Of a DNA stretch of 64,000 bases, positions 29,709 to 38,811 are shown one piece after another. Each line of letters opens with the position of its first letter. Within the stretch, counting starts at the first letter, position 1. A program made the translations under genes and the position numbers. This DNA comes from Mesopusillimonas faecipullorum. GTDB lineage: Bacteria; Pseudomonadota; Gammaproteobacteria; Burkholderiales; Burkholderiaceae_B. Under the pieces are notes generated by a model. The model was not told the origin of the DNA. It ran no database searches and saw only the letters and a program-made list of their open reading frames with translations. The stretch spans positions 496,001-560,000 of the forward strand of contig NZ_JACDXW010000002.1 in the NCBI RefSeq assembly GCF_020539505.1, written 5' to 3'.

Positions 29709-30962
29709 CTAACCTAGAAAGGGAAAGTCAGGCTCCGGCCTTTTACCGGAGATAATGTCTGCCAGGGCCTTGCCAGACCCAACACCCATAGTCCAGCCCA
29801 ATGTGCCGTGACCTGTGTTTAGATACAACTTGCCAACACGCGTACGACCAATAAGCGGTACGTTGGAGGGCGTGGTGGGACGTAGACCCGACCAATAATC
29901 TACATTATCAAAATCAAGTACATTTGGGAACAGCTCGCGCGCCAAACGCGTCATCTGGTTACAGCGTGCAGCATTCAGACCACGTGAGTAGCCACCGATT
30001 TCTGCCATGCCAGCCATGCGCAGGCGTTCCCCCAGCCGCGAGTACACCACTTTATTGGCGCTGTCGGTCAAGCTGACAAACGGCGCGCCTTCAGTGTCTA
30101 GCACTTTGAAAGTGGCTGAATAACCTTTTGCAGGGTAAACCGGGCAAGCCACCCCCAGGGGTTGAACCAAATGCGGTGTCCAGCTACCCATGGCGACCAC
30201 ATAGGCATCCGCAGTCAGACGCTCGAAGCGCCCATCAGGGCCTATGAGTTCTACTGCCTGCACCTGCCCAGCTTGGGAATCCAGACGGGTAATGTCACAG
30301 TTAAAGCGAAACTGCACACCGGCTTGCTGCGCCTTGGCAGCCAAGGCCGTGGTAAACAAGTAAACGTCACCAGACTCATCGCCTTGCGTGTAATCCCCCC
30401 CCACCAAGGCATCCTGCGCCTGGGCCAAAGCGGGCTCGATTTCAAGCATTTCGTCTACGTTGACGATACGGCGATCCAGTCCGTAATCACGCATCAGGCC
30501 TGCGGCCTCTTGCGAGGCCTCGAAGTCGCCTGCGCTACGGTAAAAATTAAGTATGCCACGCGCTTGATGCGCATACTCTATGTCCAGTTCGGCACGCATG
30601 GCCTTAAGGGTTTCGAGACTGTACTCGGACATGGCCACCATGGCCTGGATATTGGCCGGCAAACGCTGGGGCAGGCATTCGCGCAAAAAAGCTGCGCACC
30701 ACATCCACTGGCGCACATCCAAACGGGGGCGAAAAGCCATGGGCGCGTCATTTCTGAGCAGCCACTTGAGCACTTTGAGCAAAGTATGGGGGTTGGCCCA
30801 AGGCTCTGAGTAAGAGACTGAGATTTGGCCGCCGTTGGCACGGCTGGTTTCCAGCGCGGGCCCGCCATGGCGCTCTAACACGACAACTTCGTGACCTGCT
30901 TGGCTCAGCCACCAGGCTGTGGAAGTGCCAATGATGCCACTGCCGAGTACCGCTACTTTCAT
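29709..30962 (-). CDS. dadA: D-amino acid dehydrogenase small subunit
   Basis: A 417-residue FAD-dependent oxidoreductase of the DAO family that deaminates D-amino acids, classically D-alanine, to the keto acid and passes electrons to the respiratory chain. The dinucleotide-binding motif is VLGSGIIGTSTAWWLSQAG near the N-terminus. TSRANGGQISVSYSEPWANP is the DadA signature. DYWSGLRPTTPSNVPLIG and LYLNTGHGTLGWTMGVGSGK are at the C-terminus. ATG 30962 follows parC by 43 nt, so it may receive readthrough from parEC. It leads the string with the binding protein, GST and EcsC gene. Confidence 0.94.
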   Translation of the reverse strand: MKVAVLGSGIIGTSTAWWLSQAGHEVVVLERHGGPALETSRANGGQISVSYSEPWANPHTLLKVLKWLLRNDAPMAFRPRLDVRQWMWCAAFLRECLPQRLPANIQAMVAMSEYSLETLKAMRAELDIEYAHQARGILNFYRSAGDFEASQEAAGLMRDYGLDRRIVNVDEMLEIEPALAQAQDALVGGDYTQGDESGDVYLFTTALAAKAQQAGVQFRFNCDITRLDSQAGQVQAVELIGPDGRFERLTADAYVVAMGSWTPHLVQPLGVACPVYPAKGYSATFKVLDTEGAPFVSLTDSANKVVYSRLGERLRMAGMAEIGGYSRGLNAARCNQMTRLARELFPNVLDFDNVDYWSGLRPTTPSNVPLIGRTRVGKLYLNTGHGTLGWTMGVGSGKALADIISGKRPEPDFPFLG

Positions 30963-31005
30963 CGGGACGCCTTAGAAAATGTGATTCCGCTTTGCATTTT
31001 ACGTT

Positions 31006-33315
31006 TCAGGCACGACGCAAGACCAGCTGCTTGAATTTCAGCGCCAGCGCCTTGCCTTTGCGAGCACGTTTACCAAGGTAGGCCTGTAGCTCGGTTGCTG
31101 TCAAGACACGCTGGGTTTCACGGTTGCGGTAGACCCCTTCAAGCATTAAACCCGCCGGGCCGAATGTAACCCACTGATCAATCAGGTCTCCGTCGTCCAA
31201 ACCCATGAGGGTGGTGCCGCGCCCACCAGCGGCCAGCACACGAACCTCGTCAAGGGCGATCACCAGTAGGCGTTCGCTCTTGGTGAACATCGCTACATGC
31301 GTGTCACCCTCTTGGACATACAGAGGACGCAACAGTTCAGCCTTGTCATCAAGATTGATGAACTGCTTGCCGGCGCGCTGACGAGTGTGCATGTCTTTTA
31401 AACGCGTAAGAAAACCCAGCCCCTGTGCAGTGCCAAGCAGTACGCGTTGGCTTTCATCGCCCACCAACACGTGTGCAACCCGGGTACCTGCCTCAAGGTC
31501 TATCATGGACGTTATAGGCTGACCATCGCCCCGAGCCGAAGGCAGCGAGGCCACAGGAACGCAGTAAGCACGCCCTGTTTCTGATAATGCCAGCAAGGTA
31601 TCGGTGCTGCGGCAAGGCCGGGCGTCATAAAGACCGTCACCCGGCTTGAAAGAAAACTGGGCGGTATCGTGCCCATGCCCTTGACGTGCACGCAGCCACC
31701 CATTGCTCGACATGACGACGGTAACGGGTTCATCCACCACCTTGGTTTCCATCACCGCGCGCTCGGCCGTTTCGATCAATGTGCGCCTATCGTCCCCAAA
31801 CTGTTTGGCATCGGCCTCGATCTCTTTGACAATAAGCTTGCGCAAGGCAACAGGGTCATCCAGCAGACCTTGCAAAGTACTCTGCTGGCCTCGCAGTTCG
31901 GCTAGTTCCTGCTCTATGCGTATGCTTTCCAGACGCGCCAATTGGCGCAGGCGCATTTCAAGAATGTCTTCCGCCTGGCGCTCTGTCAGCTTAAAGCGCT
32001 GCATCAGCGCCTCGCGGGGCTCCTCCGCCTCGCGAATGGTGGCGATGACCTCGTCCACATTCAGGTGCACGACCAAGCGGCCTTCCAGCACATGGATACG
32101 GTCTTGCACTTTATCCAGACGAAAGCGGCTGCGTCGCGTGACAGTGGCTGTGCGGAACTGCAGCCATTCGCTCAGAATGCTACGCAATGAACGCTGACCT
32201 GGCCTGCCATCGGTACCCAGGCACACAAGGTTGATCGAAGCGTTGCTTTCCAGGCTGGTTTGCGTCAGCAGCAAATTGATGAATTCGTCTCTTCCTACCC
32301 GACTGGTCTTGGGTTCAAACACCAGACGCACAGCATCATCTTTGCCAGACTCGTCGCGCACGGCATCCAACATACCCAACATCAAAGCCTTGGTGTTCTG
32401 CTGCTCGGTAGAGAGCCCCTTCTTGCCGGCCTTGACCTTGGGGTTGGTACGCTCTTCGATTTCTTCAAGAACACGTTGCGAGGAAGTGCCGGGCGGCAAC
32501 TCGTCTACCACCATCTGCCACTGGCCACGCGCCATTTCTTCGAAGTGCCATCGTGCACGCACCTTGATAGAGCCACGCCCCGAAGCATAAATGGCGGCAA
32601 TGTCTTCGGGCGAGGAAATAATCTGCCCACCGCCCGGGAAATCTGGCCCCGGCACCAAGTCTGCGATGGCCTGGTCAGTAAGATTGGGTTGTTTGAGCAA
32701 GGCTACGCAGGCCTTGGCCACTTCGCGCAAGTTATGGGGCGGCATTTCGGTGGCCATGCCCACGGCAATGCCCGATGCACCATTGAGCAGCACCATAGGC
32801 AAACGCGCAGGCAAAAGCTGGGGCTCTTCTTGGCTGCCGTCATAGTTGGGAACGAAGTCAACCGTACCCTCGTTGAGTTCGTCCAGCAGCAAGCGCGAAA
32901 ACGGCGTCAGCCGGGCCTCGGTGTATCGCATGGCGGCGGCATTATCGCCGTCACGCGAGCCAAAGTTACCTTGCCCATCTATCAGTGGATAGCGCAGTGA
33001 AAAGGACTGCGCCATACGCACCATGGCGTCATAGGCCGCCTGATCGCCGTGAGGGTGATACTTACCCAGCACATCACCCACCACCCTGGCCGACTTTACC
33101 GGCTTGGCACCCGTCCCCAGGCCCATGGCATTCATGGCGTAAAGGATACGGCGCTGAACAGGCTTCTGGCCATCCGCCACTTCAGGCAATGCCCTGCCCC
33201 GCACCACCGAAACCGCATAATCCAGGTATGCCTGCTCGGCATACAGGCCCAGGCTCAGGGCCTCATCATCGCCCTGGCCGCCTTCCTCGAACAGACCTGT
33301 TTGCGTTCCATCCAT
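31006..33315 (-). CDS. parC: DNA topoisomerase IV subunit A
   Basis: A 769-residue type IIA topoisomerase A subunit that decatenates daughter chromosomes. [21 protein letters not shown] and [14 protein letters not shown] open the catalytic domain. The catalytic tyrosine is in [14 protein letters not shown] GyrA-like C-terminal beta-pinwheel with shortened repeats follows, without the GyrA box. Together with the adjacent parE this identifies ParC rather than GyrA. The frame opens at TTG 33333, but ATG 33315 (MDGTQTGLF) has AAGGAAG at the right distance and is preferred. It follows parE by 87 nt. Confidence 0.96.
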   Translation of the reverse strand: MDGTQTGLFEEGGQGDDEALSLGLYAEQAYLDYAVSVVRGRALPEVADGQKPVQRRILYAMNAMGLGTGAKPVKSARVVGDVLGKYHPHGDQAAYDAMVRMAQSFSLRYPLIDGQGNFGSRDGDNAAAMRYTEARLTPFSRLLLDELNEGTVDFVPNYDGSQEEPQLLPARLPMVLLNGASGIAVGMATEMPPHNLREVAKACVALLKQPNLTDQAIADLVPGPDFPGGGQIISSPEDIAAIYASGRGSIKVRARWHFEEMARGQWQMVVDELPPGTSSQRVLEEIEERTNPKVKAGKKGLSTEQQNTKALMLGMLDAVRDESGKDDAVRLVFEPKTSRVGRDEFINLLLTQTSLESNASINLVCLGTDGRPGQRSLRSILSEWLQFRTATVTRRSRFRLDKVQDRIHVLEGRLVVHLNVDEVIATIREAEEPREALMQRFKLTERQAEDILEMRLRQLARLESIRIEQELAELRGQQSTLQGLLDDPVALRKLIVKEIEADAKQFGDDRRTLIETAERAVMETKVVDEPVTVVMSSNGWLRARQGHGHDTAQFSFKPGDGLYDARPCRSTDTLLALSETGRAYCVPVASLPSARGDGQPITSMIDLEAGTRVAHVLVGDESQRVLLGTAQGLGFLTRLKDMHTRQRAGKQFINLDDKAELLRPLYVQEGDTHVAMFTKSERLLVIALDEVRVLAAGGRGTTLMGLDDGDLIDQWVTFGPAGLMLEGVYRNRETQRVLTATELQAYLGKRARKGKALALKFKQLVLRRA

Positions 33316-33402
33316 GTTTTGCACTTCCTTCAAGTGTTCGTCGCTGCCCTAGCAGCTGCACCGTCGCGCAGCGCGTAAATGATTTTGTCCGAGGGCGTCG
33401 GA

Positions 33403-35364
33403 TCAGACGTCGACTTCGGCCAGATTGCCTTTTTCTTCCAGCCAAACGCGGCGCTGCCCCGACTCGCCCTTGCCCATCAGCATGTCGAACATGCGCACCG
33501 TGGCGTCGCGACCGAGCTCACCCCAGGTCACTCTCATCAATCGGCGCGTATCGGGGTTCATGGTGGTTTCCCACAGTTGCTCGGCGCTCATTTCACCCAG
33601 GCCTTTGAAACGGCTGATGCGCCAAGCGCTATCGCGCACACCTTCTGTGCGCAACTTGTCTAAAGAAGCATCCAGTTCACCTTGATCCAGGCAGTACAAC
33701 TTGCGCGCAGGCCGTTTACCCTGAGCCGGGACATCCACACGAAACAAGGGTGGGCGCGCAATATACACGTGGCCCGCCTCGACCAGCTTGGGAAAATGCC
33801 GGAAGAAAAGAGTCAGCAGCAAGACTTGTATATGAGAACCATCGACGTCGGCATCGGACAATATGCATATCCGACCGTAGCGCAGACCTGAAAGGTCAAC
33901 CTCGTCCGTCAGCCCATGCGGATCAACGCCGATGGCAACGGCTATGTCGTGGATCTCGTTGTTGGCGAACAAGCGATCACGCTCGACCTCCCAGGCGTTA
34001 AGCACCTTGCCACGCAACGGCAGTACCGCTTGAAACGCCTTGTCACGCCCCATTTTGGCCGAGCCTCCGGCAGAGTCCCCCTCGACCAGGAAAACTTCCG
34101 TACGGGTGTTGTCGGAAGACTCGCAATCCGTGAGCTTGCCCGGCAACACCGCCACCCCCGAGCTTTTGCGTTTCTCTACTTTTTGCGCCGAACGCACACG
34201 CACCTGTGCCTGACGTATGGCGTACTCGGCCAGTTTACGACCGGTCTCGACATCGGCGTTCAACGCGAGCTCAAGCGCGTGTCGCACATAAGTACCCACC
34301 AAGCGCACTGCGTCGCGGCTGTTCAGGCGCTCTTTGGTTTGCCCCTGAAACTGAGGGTCCAGCACTTTGGCCGACAGCATGAAGCTTGCACGGGCAAAAA
34401 CGTCTTCAGGCAATAACTTAACGCCCTTAGGCAAAAGACTATGCAATTCGCTGAAGGACTTTACCGCCTGAAACAAACCATCGCGCAAACCCGCTTCGTG
34501 CGTGCCACCTGCCGGTGTTCCTATGAGGTTGACATAGGATTCGCGCACGATACCGCCTTCAGGCGTCCAGGCCACGACCCAATGAGCCCCCTCCCCCAAA
34601 GCATAGTTTTCGTCGTCCTTACCTGCGTACTGACTACCCTCGAAAACCGGCACGATGAAATCGGTTTCACCCAAAGCTTCTTCTAGATAGCCACGCAAGC
34701 CATTGTCGTATTGCCAGACTTGCTCATCACCGTTTTTCTCGTTTCGTAGCGTGACTTTTACGCCATCCAGCAGCACCGCCTTGCTGCGCAGCACCCGCAC
34801 AAGCTCGCTCAAGGGAATAGATGCATGATCAAAATAAACGGGATCCGGCCACACTCTGACCAGGGTGCCTGTTTTGCGCTTGGGCACTGACCCTTGCGCC
34901 GTCAAGGGTTCCAGCACGTGGCTATCGGCAAAGACCAGGCCATGCGCTTGCCCGTCACGCCAGACGGTGATTTCCAGCCGCTTGGACAAAGCATTGGTCA
35001 CCGACACGCCTACGCCGTGCAAGCCCCCTGAGAACGCGTAAGCCCCGCCCGATTGCTTGTCGAACTTGCCGCCGGCGTGCAAACGGGAAAACACGATTTC
35101 AACCACCGGCACCTGCTCTTCGGGATGCAAGCCCACCGGTATCCCCCGGCCATCATCCTGCACCGACACGCTGCCATCTTTATGCAGGGTGACCTCTATA
35201 TGCGAGCAATACCCCGCCAGCGCTTCGTCGGCAGCATTGTCTATGACCTCTTGGACGATGTGCAGCGGATTCTCGGTGCGCGTGTACATGCCCGGACGCT
35301 GACGTACGGGTTCCAGACCTTTAAGTACCTGGACGGAGGATTCGTCGTAACGAGCGGTAGCCAA
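33403..35364 (-). CDS. parE: DNA topoisomerase IV subunit B
   Basis: A 653-residue ATPase subunit of topoisomerase IV. GHKL ATPase motifs: HIVQEVIDNAADEALAGYC (N-box), VQDDGRGIPVG, and AYAFSGGLHGVGVSVTNALS. Toprim domain: FLVEGDSAGGSAKMGRDK and ILSDADVDGSHIQVLLLT. The ending MGKGESGQRRVWLEEKGN is typical. The start codon appears to be TTG at 35364: the frame has no ATG before conserved sequence, and AGGAG lies six bases upstream, so this is a believable non-ATG start. Divergent from the liv cluster. Confidence 0.96.
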   Translation of the reverse strand: MATARYDESSVQVLKGLEPVRQRPGMYTRTENPLHIVQEVIDNAADEALAGYCSHIEVTLHKDGSVSVQDDGRGIPVGLHPEEQVPVVEIVFSRLHAGGKFDKQSGGAYAFSGGLHGVGVSVTNALSKRLEITVWRDGQAHGLVFADSHVLEPLTAQGSVPKRKTGTLVRVWPDPVYFDHASIPLSELVRVLRSKAVLLDGVKVTLRNEKNGDEQVWQYDNGLRGYLEEALGETDFIVPVFEGSQYAGKDDENYALGEGAHWVVAWTPEGGIVRESYVNLIGTPAGGTHEAGLRDGLFQAVKSFSELHSLLPKGVKLLPEDVFARASFMLSAKVLDPQFQGQTKERLNSRDAVRLVGTYVRHALELALNADVETGRKLAEYAIRQAQVRVRSAQKVEKRKSSGVAVLPGKLTDCESSDNTRTEVFLVEGDSAGGSAKMGRDKAFQAVLPLRGKVLNAWEVERDRLFANNEIHDIAVAIGVDPHGLTDEVDLSGLRYGRICILSDADVDGSHIQVLLLTLFFRHFPKLVEAGHVYIARPPLFRVDVPAQGKRPARKLYCLDQGELDASLDKLRTEGVRDSAWRISRFKGLGEMSAEQLWETTMNPDTRRLMRVTWGELGRDATVRMFDMLMGKGESGQRRVWLEEKGNLAEVDV

Positions 35365-35595
35365 ATCAGCTCCTGACAGTGGATGAAAAACCAGTATTTT
35401 ACGTCCCTCAAAAGATAAGAACTATATGTCATCTTTTTTTGGTTAAAGTATTGTTTAAAACTATTTTTATCGATAGAATCCCACAAAAACAAAACTATTG
35501 TTCACAAAATAGCCTTACACAGCCCTTTTATGCCCGCCATGGCATCTTCAGGAGACAACTATGTCGCCCAAGCGTTTTTCCCGTTTACTTAGACC

Positions 35596-36702
35596 TTGGT
35601 CGCTTCTGCGGCCCCGCTGCTGGCCAGCGCAGCCGATACCTACACCATAGGTGCCGTTTACCCGCTGACTGGGGGCCTTTCCTGGCTGGGCGAATACTAT
35701 AAAAAAGCAGCGGAGCTTCAGGTCGACCTTCTTAATCAGCAAGGGGGCATCAATGGCCACCAATTGCGCCTTGTCGCCTACGACGACCAGTCCACGCCAG
35801 AAGGGGCTGCCAGAGCCGCTCAACGCGCCCTGAGCCGTGATGGCGCCATCGCATTGGTGGGCACCGCATCCGTTCCTATGTCAGGCGCTGTAGCCACTGT
35901 GGCCCGGGAAAACCAGGTACCGGCCGTTATCAGTTCGGGCTACCACGTTGACCCTGCCAAAGACCCTTTCGTGTTTAACTCCGCGCACCAAACCGGCTAT
36001 GCGGTAGAAAGACCCTTTAAATATTTTGCAAACACAGGCAAGAAAAACATTGCCTTGCTGATGCCTGTGGGCCCGCTGGGCGATATCGGTATTACGGCAG
36101 CCGAAAGCGCAGCCGCAAAACATGGCCTGGAAATCGTAGCCAGCGAACGTTTCAACCCTCAGTCGCCCGACCTTACCGCTCAGCTAGCCTCGCTGCGCAC
36201 CCGCAAGCCTGACGCTGTGTTCTCGTTCGTTACCGGTGAGTCTGCCGCCATGGTGGCCCGCAATATGCAGCAAATCCGTTTCGACGTGCCTTTGCTGGTT
36301 TCCCATGGCAACGCCACCCCGGGCTTTCTGAAAATGGTCGCCCCCTTGAATGCGGACATCATTGTGCCCTCAGGGCAGCTGGGTGCCCCGGATGCCATCC
36401 CCGCCTCCGCCCCCAACCATGCTCTTATCACCGAGTTCGAGAAAGCGCATCAAGCCCGATACAACGAAGCCGGCAATTACTTTTCCGGTATGGCGGCAGA
36501 TAGCATCTTGCTGGTAGCAGAAGGCTTGCGCAAGTCGAAATCCACAGACGGCAAGGCTTTACGCGACGCGATAGAGTCCATTCAAGACATGCCTGGCTAC
36601 GGCGGCGTGTATCGCATGTCCGCACAAGACCATCACGGCACCTCCGCCGACGATCTGATTCTGCTCAAGCCTTCGGCTCAAGGCTGGATCACCGTCGAAT
36701 AA
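35596..36702 (+). CDS. Branched-chain amino acid/aromatic-type ABC binding protein, signal peptide out of frame
   Basis: A periplasmic binding protein of the LivK type (Peripla_BP_6), about 368 residues in this frame. TIGAVYPLTGGLSWLGEYYK and GHQLRLVAYDDQSTPEGAAR start the mature domain; LVGTASVPMSGAVATVA and VPAVISSGYH follow. The frame opens only at TTG 35596 right after an in-frame TAG at 35590-35592. The expected start, ATG 35561 with AGGAG upstream, encodes MSPKRFSRLL, a good n-region, but in another frame. One base (or minus two) at about 35590-35596 would join it to LVASAAPLLASAAD. The gene is therefore probably a pseudogene, or the base is a sequencing error. Confidence 0.8.
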   Translation: MVASAAPLLASAADTYTIGAVYPLTGGLSWLGEYYKKAAELQVDLLNQQGGINGHQLRLVAYDDQSTPEGAARAAQRALSRDGAIALVGTASVPMSGAVATVARENQVPAVISSGYHVDPAKDPFVFNSAHQTGYAVERPFKYFANTGKKNIALLMPVGPLGDIGITAAESAAAKHGLEIVASERFNPQSPDLTAQLASLRTRKPDAVFSFVTGESAAMVARNMQQIRFDVPLLVSHGNATPGFLKMVAPLNADIIVPSGQLGAPDAIPASAPNHALITEFEKAHQARYNEAGNYFSGMAADSILLVAEGLRKSKSTDGKALRDAIESIQDMPGYGGVYRMSAQDHHGTSADDLILLKPSAQGWITVE

Positions 36703-36748
36703 GTCTGCTCTGCCTTTCCGATGGCTCAGTTTCTGCAAGAACCTTCTC

Positions 36749-37633
36749 ATGCCTGATATCACTGTATTGCTCCAGACCGCCTTCAGCGGTCTGACCCTCG
36801 GCGCCGTGTATGCCCTGATCGCTGTCAGCCTGGTCATGGTCTACAAAGTCTCGAAGATCGTCTGCTTTGCGCAAGGCGAATTCTTCGTCATAGGCGGCCT
36901 GACGCTTGCCACGTTCACCAATCAACTCGGCTGGCCTCTATGGCAAGCATTACCCGCTACGCTCGCCATTGCAGCGCTGTTAGGCATGGTGATAGAACGC
37001 GGCGTCATCCGCCCGGTACGCCACGAAGGGGTGGGCACCGTCATCGTCATGACGATCGCACTTTCTATCAGCTTGCAAGGTATTGCGCTGCCCATCTGGG
37101 GGCGCGAGGCTCATGTCGTGCCCCCTTTCACCGGGCTGCCGCCATTGGAAGTCCTGGGGGCTTTCCTCTCTGCGCAAGTCATCATCGTAATACTGATTGC
37201 TTTGGCGGTATTTGCTGCGCTTTGGTACTTTTTTGAGTACAGCTTGCTGGGCATTGCCATGCGCGCCGCTGCACAAGCGCCCATAGGCGCTCGCCTGGTA
37301 GGCATCAGCGTCAGCCGCCTCACCCGCTTCGGGTGGGCCAGTGGTGTGGCGCTGGGCGCCTTGGCCGGGGCCGTCATCGCGCCACTGCTGTTCGTCAGCT
37401 ATAGCGCTGGCACCTTACCCATGGTCAAAGCCTTCATCGCCATGGCCGTGGGTGGTCTGAGCAGCACTGCGGGGGCGCTGGTCGGTGGTTTTGCCATTGG
37501 TCTGATGGAAGCCTATATCGTGGGCTTCGTCTCTTCGGAATTTGCCGACGCCATCGTCTTCTTGTTCCTTATCGGCTTTTTGCTGTGGCGCCCGAACGGC
37601 CTTTTCGGCACCGACGACAAAGGAGGCATGTAA
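36749..37633 (+). CDS. livH: Branched-chain-type ABC transporter permease LivH
   Basis: A 294-residue inner-membrane permease of the LivH family. QTAFSGLTLGAVYALIAVSL and VMVYKVSKIVCFAQGEFFVI match the N-terminal consensus. GISVSRLTRFGWASGVALGA is the cytoplasmic coupling loop that contacts the ATPase, and VVGGLSS-like residues (AVGGLSSTAGALVGGFAIG) close the domain. About eight membrane segments are present and the gene is full length. It begins 46 nt after the binding protein and its TAA overlaps the livM ATG. Without a full LivM partner it cannot form the normal heterodimeric channel. Confidence 0.92.
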   Translation: MPDITVLLQTAFSGLTLGAVYALIAVSLVMVYKVSKIVCFAQGEFFVIGGLTLATFTNQLGWPLWQALPATLAIAALLGMVIERGVIRPVRHEGVGTVIVMTIALSISLQGIALPIWGREAHVVPPFTGLPPLEVLGAFLSAQVIIVILIALAVFAALWYFFEYSLLGIAMRAAAQAPIGARLVGISVSRLTRFGWASGVALGALAGAVIAPLLFVSYSAGTLPMVKAFIAMAVGGLSSTAGALVGGFAIGLMEAYIVGFVSSEFADAIVFLFLIGFLLWRPNGLFGTDDKGGM

Positions 37634-38031
37634 TGACTATGCGTCGTTTGGCTATCTACAGCTTCGTCTTCATCTTGCTGGCGCTTATGCCGCTGGCGTT
37701 CGGCCAACTATCGCATTTCGTTGCCGACGTGATGACTGGCATTGCTATTTTCGTCATTCTCGCCGTCAGCGCCGACTTGGTAGTCGGCTTAGCGGGTTTG
37801 ATCACACTGGGTCATGGCGCTTTCTTCGCTATCGGCGCCTATAGCTCCGCCATCCTCACCACCCGTTATGGCCTGCCTCCTGTCCTTGCTTTAGGGGTTG
37901 GCCTGTTAGCCAGCACCGCGGTTTCCTGGGTCGTCGGTCGTGCCGTGCTGCACCTGAAAGGCTATTACCTTGCCATGGCCACCTTGGGGCTGACGGCAGT
38001 AATGGTCACCTTGCTCATGGGTGCGCGCTGA
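37633..38031 (+). pseudogene. livM: livM, truncated by deletion (N-terminal about 130 codons)
   Basis: The N-terminal part of a LivM-type permease: SADLVVGLAGLITLGHGAFF and AIGAYSSAILTTRYG are the LivM signature, and LKGYYLAMATLGLTAVMVTL is the conserved central motif. After LLMGAR the frame hits TGA at 38029-38031, giving 132 residues where LivM proteins have about 300-350. The bases after the break read as the end of livG in another frame, so a deletion removed the rest of livM and most of livG. The ATG overlaps the livH stop (TAATG). Confidence 0.88.
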
Positions 38032-38089
38032 TCCGCGCGTCATAGACGCTTATCTTGGCACCGAAACCCAGGAGCCCGCCCATGCTTGA
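38021..38089 (+). pseudogene. livG: livG remnant: last 22 codons of the first ABC ATPase
   Basis: In the frame starting at 38021 the bases encode VRADPRVIDAYLGTETQEP and AHA before TGA. VRADPRVIDAYLG is the hallmark C-terminus of LivG ATPases. No Walker A, signature or Walker B sequence of this ATPase exists in the window. The remnant overlaps the broken end of livM by 11 nt and its stop overlaps the livF start by 8 nt, as an intact livG-livF junction would. Confidence 0.85.
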
Positions 38090-38789
38090 AATCAGCAATC
38101 TACATTCGGGTTATGGCTCCATGACAATTCTGCATGGCGTGAGCTTGAACGTTGCCCCAGGCGAAGTCGTTTGCCTGCTAGGCGCCAACGGGGCAGGGAA
38201 AAGCACCCTATTACGAACCATTTCCGGTCTCTTGCCCATGAAAAGCGGCCGGATCCACTTCAACGGGCAAAGCCTGGAGAAGCATTCCACAGAGAAAATC
38301 GTCCGTATGGGCTTGGCCCATGTTCCCGAAGGACGCGAGATTTTCGGTGGACTAACGGTAGACCAGAACTTGCGGCTTGGCGCCTACAGTGGTCGCCTTA
38401 ACTCAAGTCAAATACGACAAGCCCGCGAACAGGCCTTTGCCTACTTTCCAGTAGTTGAACGCAAACTGCAGTCCAAGGCATCCGCCCTTAGCGGCGGAGA
38501 ACAGCAAATGGTCGCCATGGCGCGCGCCCTGATGAGCGGCCCCTCCATGCTGCTGCTGGACGAGCCCTCTCTGGGACTGGCCCCCAAGATGATTCAAACG
38601 GTCTTGGATGTTGTGGCCAGCCTCAAGCAATTGGGCGTTCCTATTCTATTGGTCGAGCAGAACGCCACTGCCGCCTTGGCGGTAGCCGATCGCGGTTACG
38701 TCATAGAACACGGGCGCGTCGTGGCTGATGCCAGCGCTGCCCAGTTGCTGGCCGACGACACCGTGCGGCGCAACTACCTCGGACTCTAG
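38082..38789 (+). CDS. livF: Branched-chain-type ABC transporter ATPase LivF
   Basis: A complete 235-residue ABC ATPase of the LivF family. Walker A is LLGANGAGKSTLLRT, followed by the LivF-typical VRMGLAHVPEGREIFGGLTV. The ABC signature is ALSGGEQQMVAMARALM. Walker B is MLLLDEPSLGLAP, and the switch His is replaced by the VEQNATAAL motif common in LivF. The ending DTVRRNYLGL is typical. ATG 38082 is inside the livG remnant stop. The ATPase is intact but lacks its LivG partner and a complete LivM. Confidence 0.94.
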   Translation: MLEISNLHSGYGSMTILHGVSLNVAPGEVVCLLGANGAGKSTLLRTISGLLPMKSGRIHFNGQSLEKHSTEKIVRMGLAHVPEGREIFGGLTVDQNLRLGAYSGRLNSSQIRQAREQAFAYFPVVERKLQSKASALSGGEQQMVAMARALMSGPSMLLLDEPSLGLAPKMIQTVLDVVASLKQLGVPILLVEQNATAALAVADRGYVIEHGRVVADASAAQLLADDTVRRNYLGL

Positions 38790-38811
38790 ATCTGTCGTAC
38801 AGGAGAACTTC

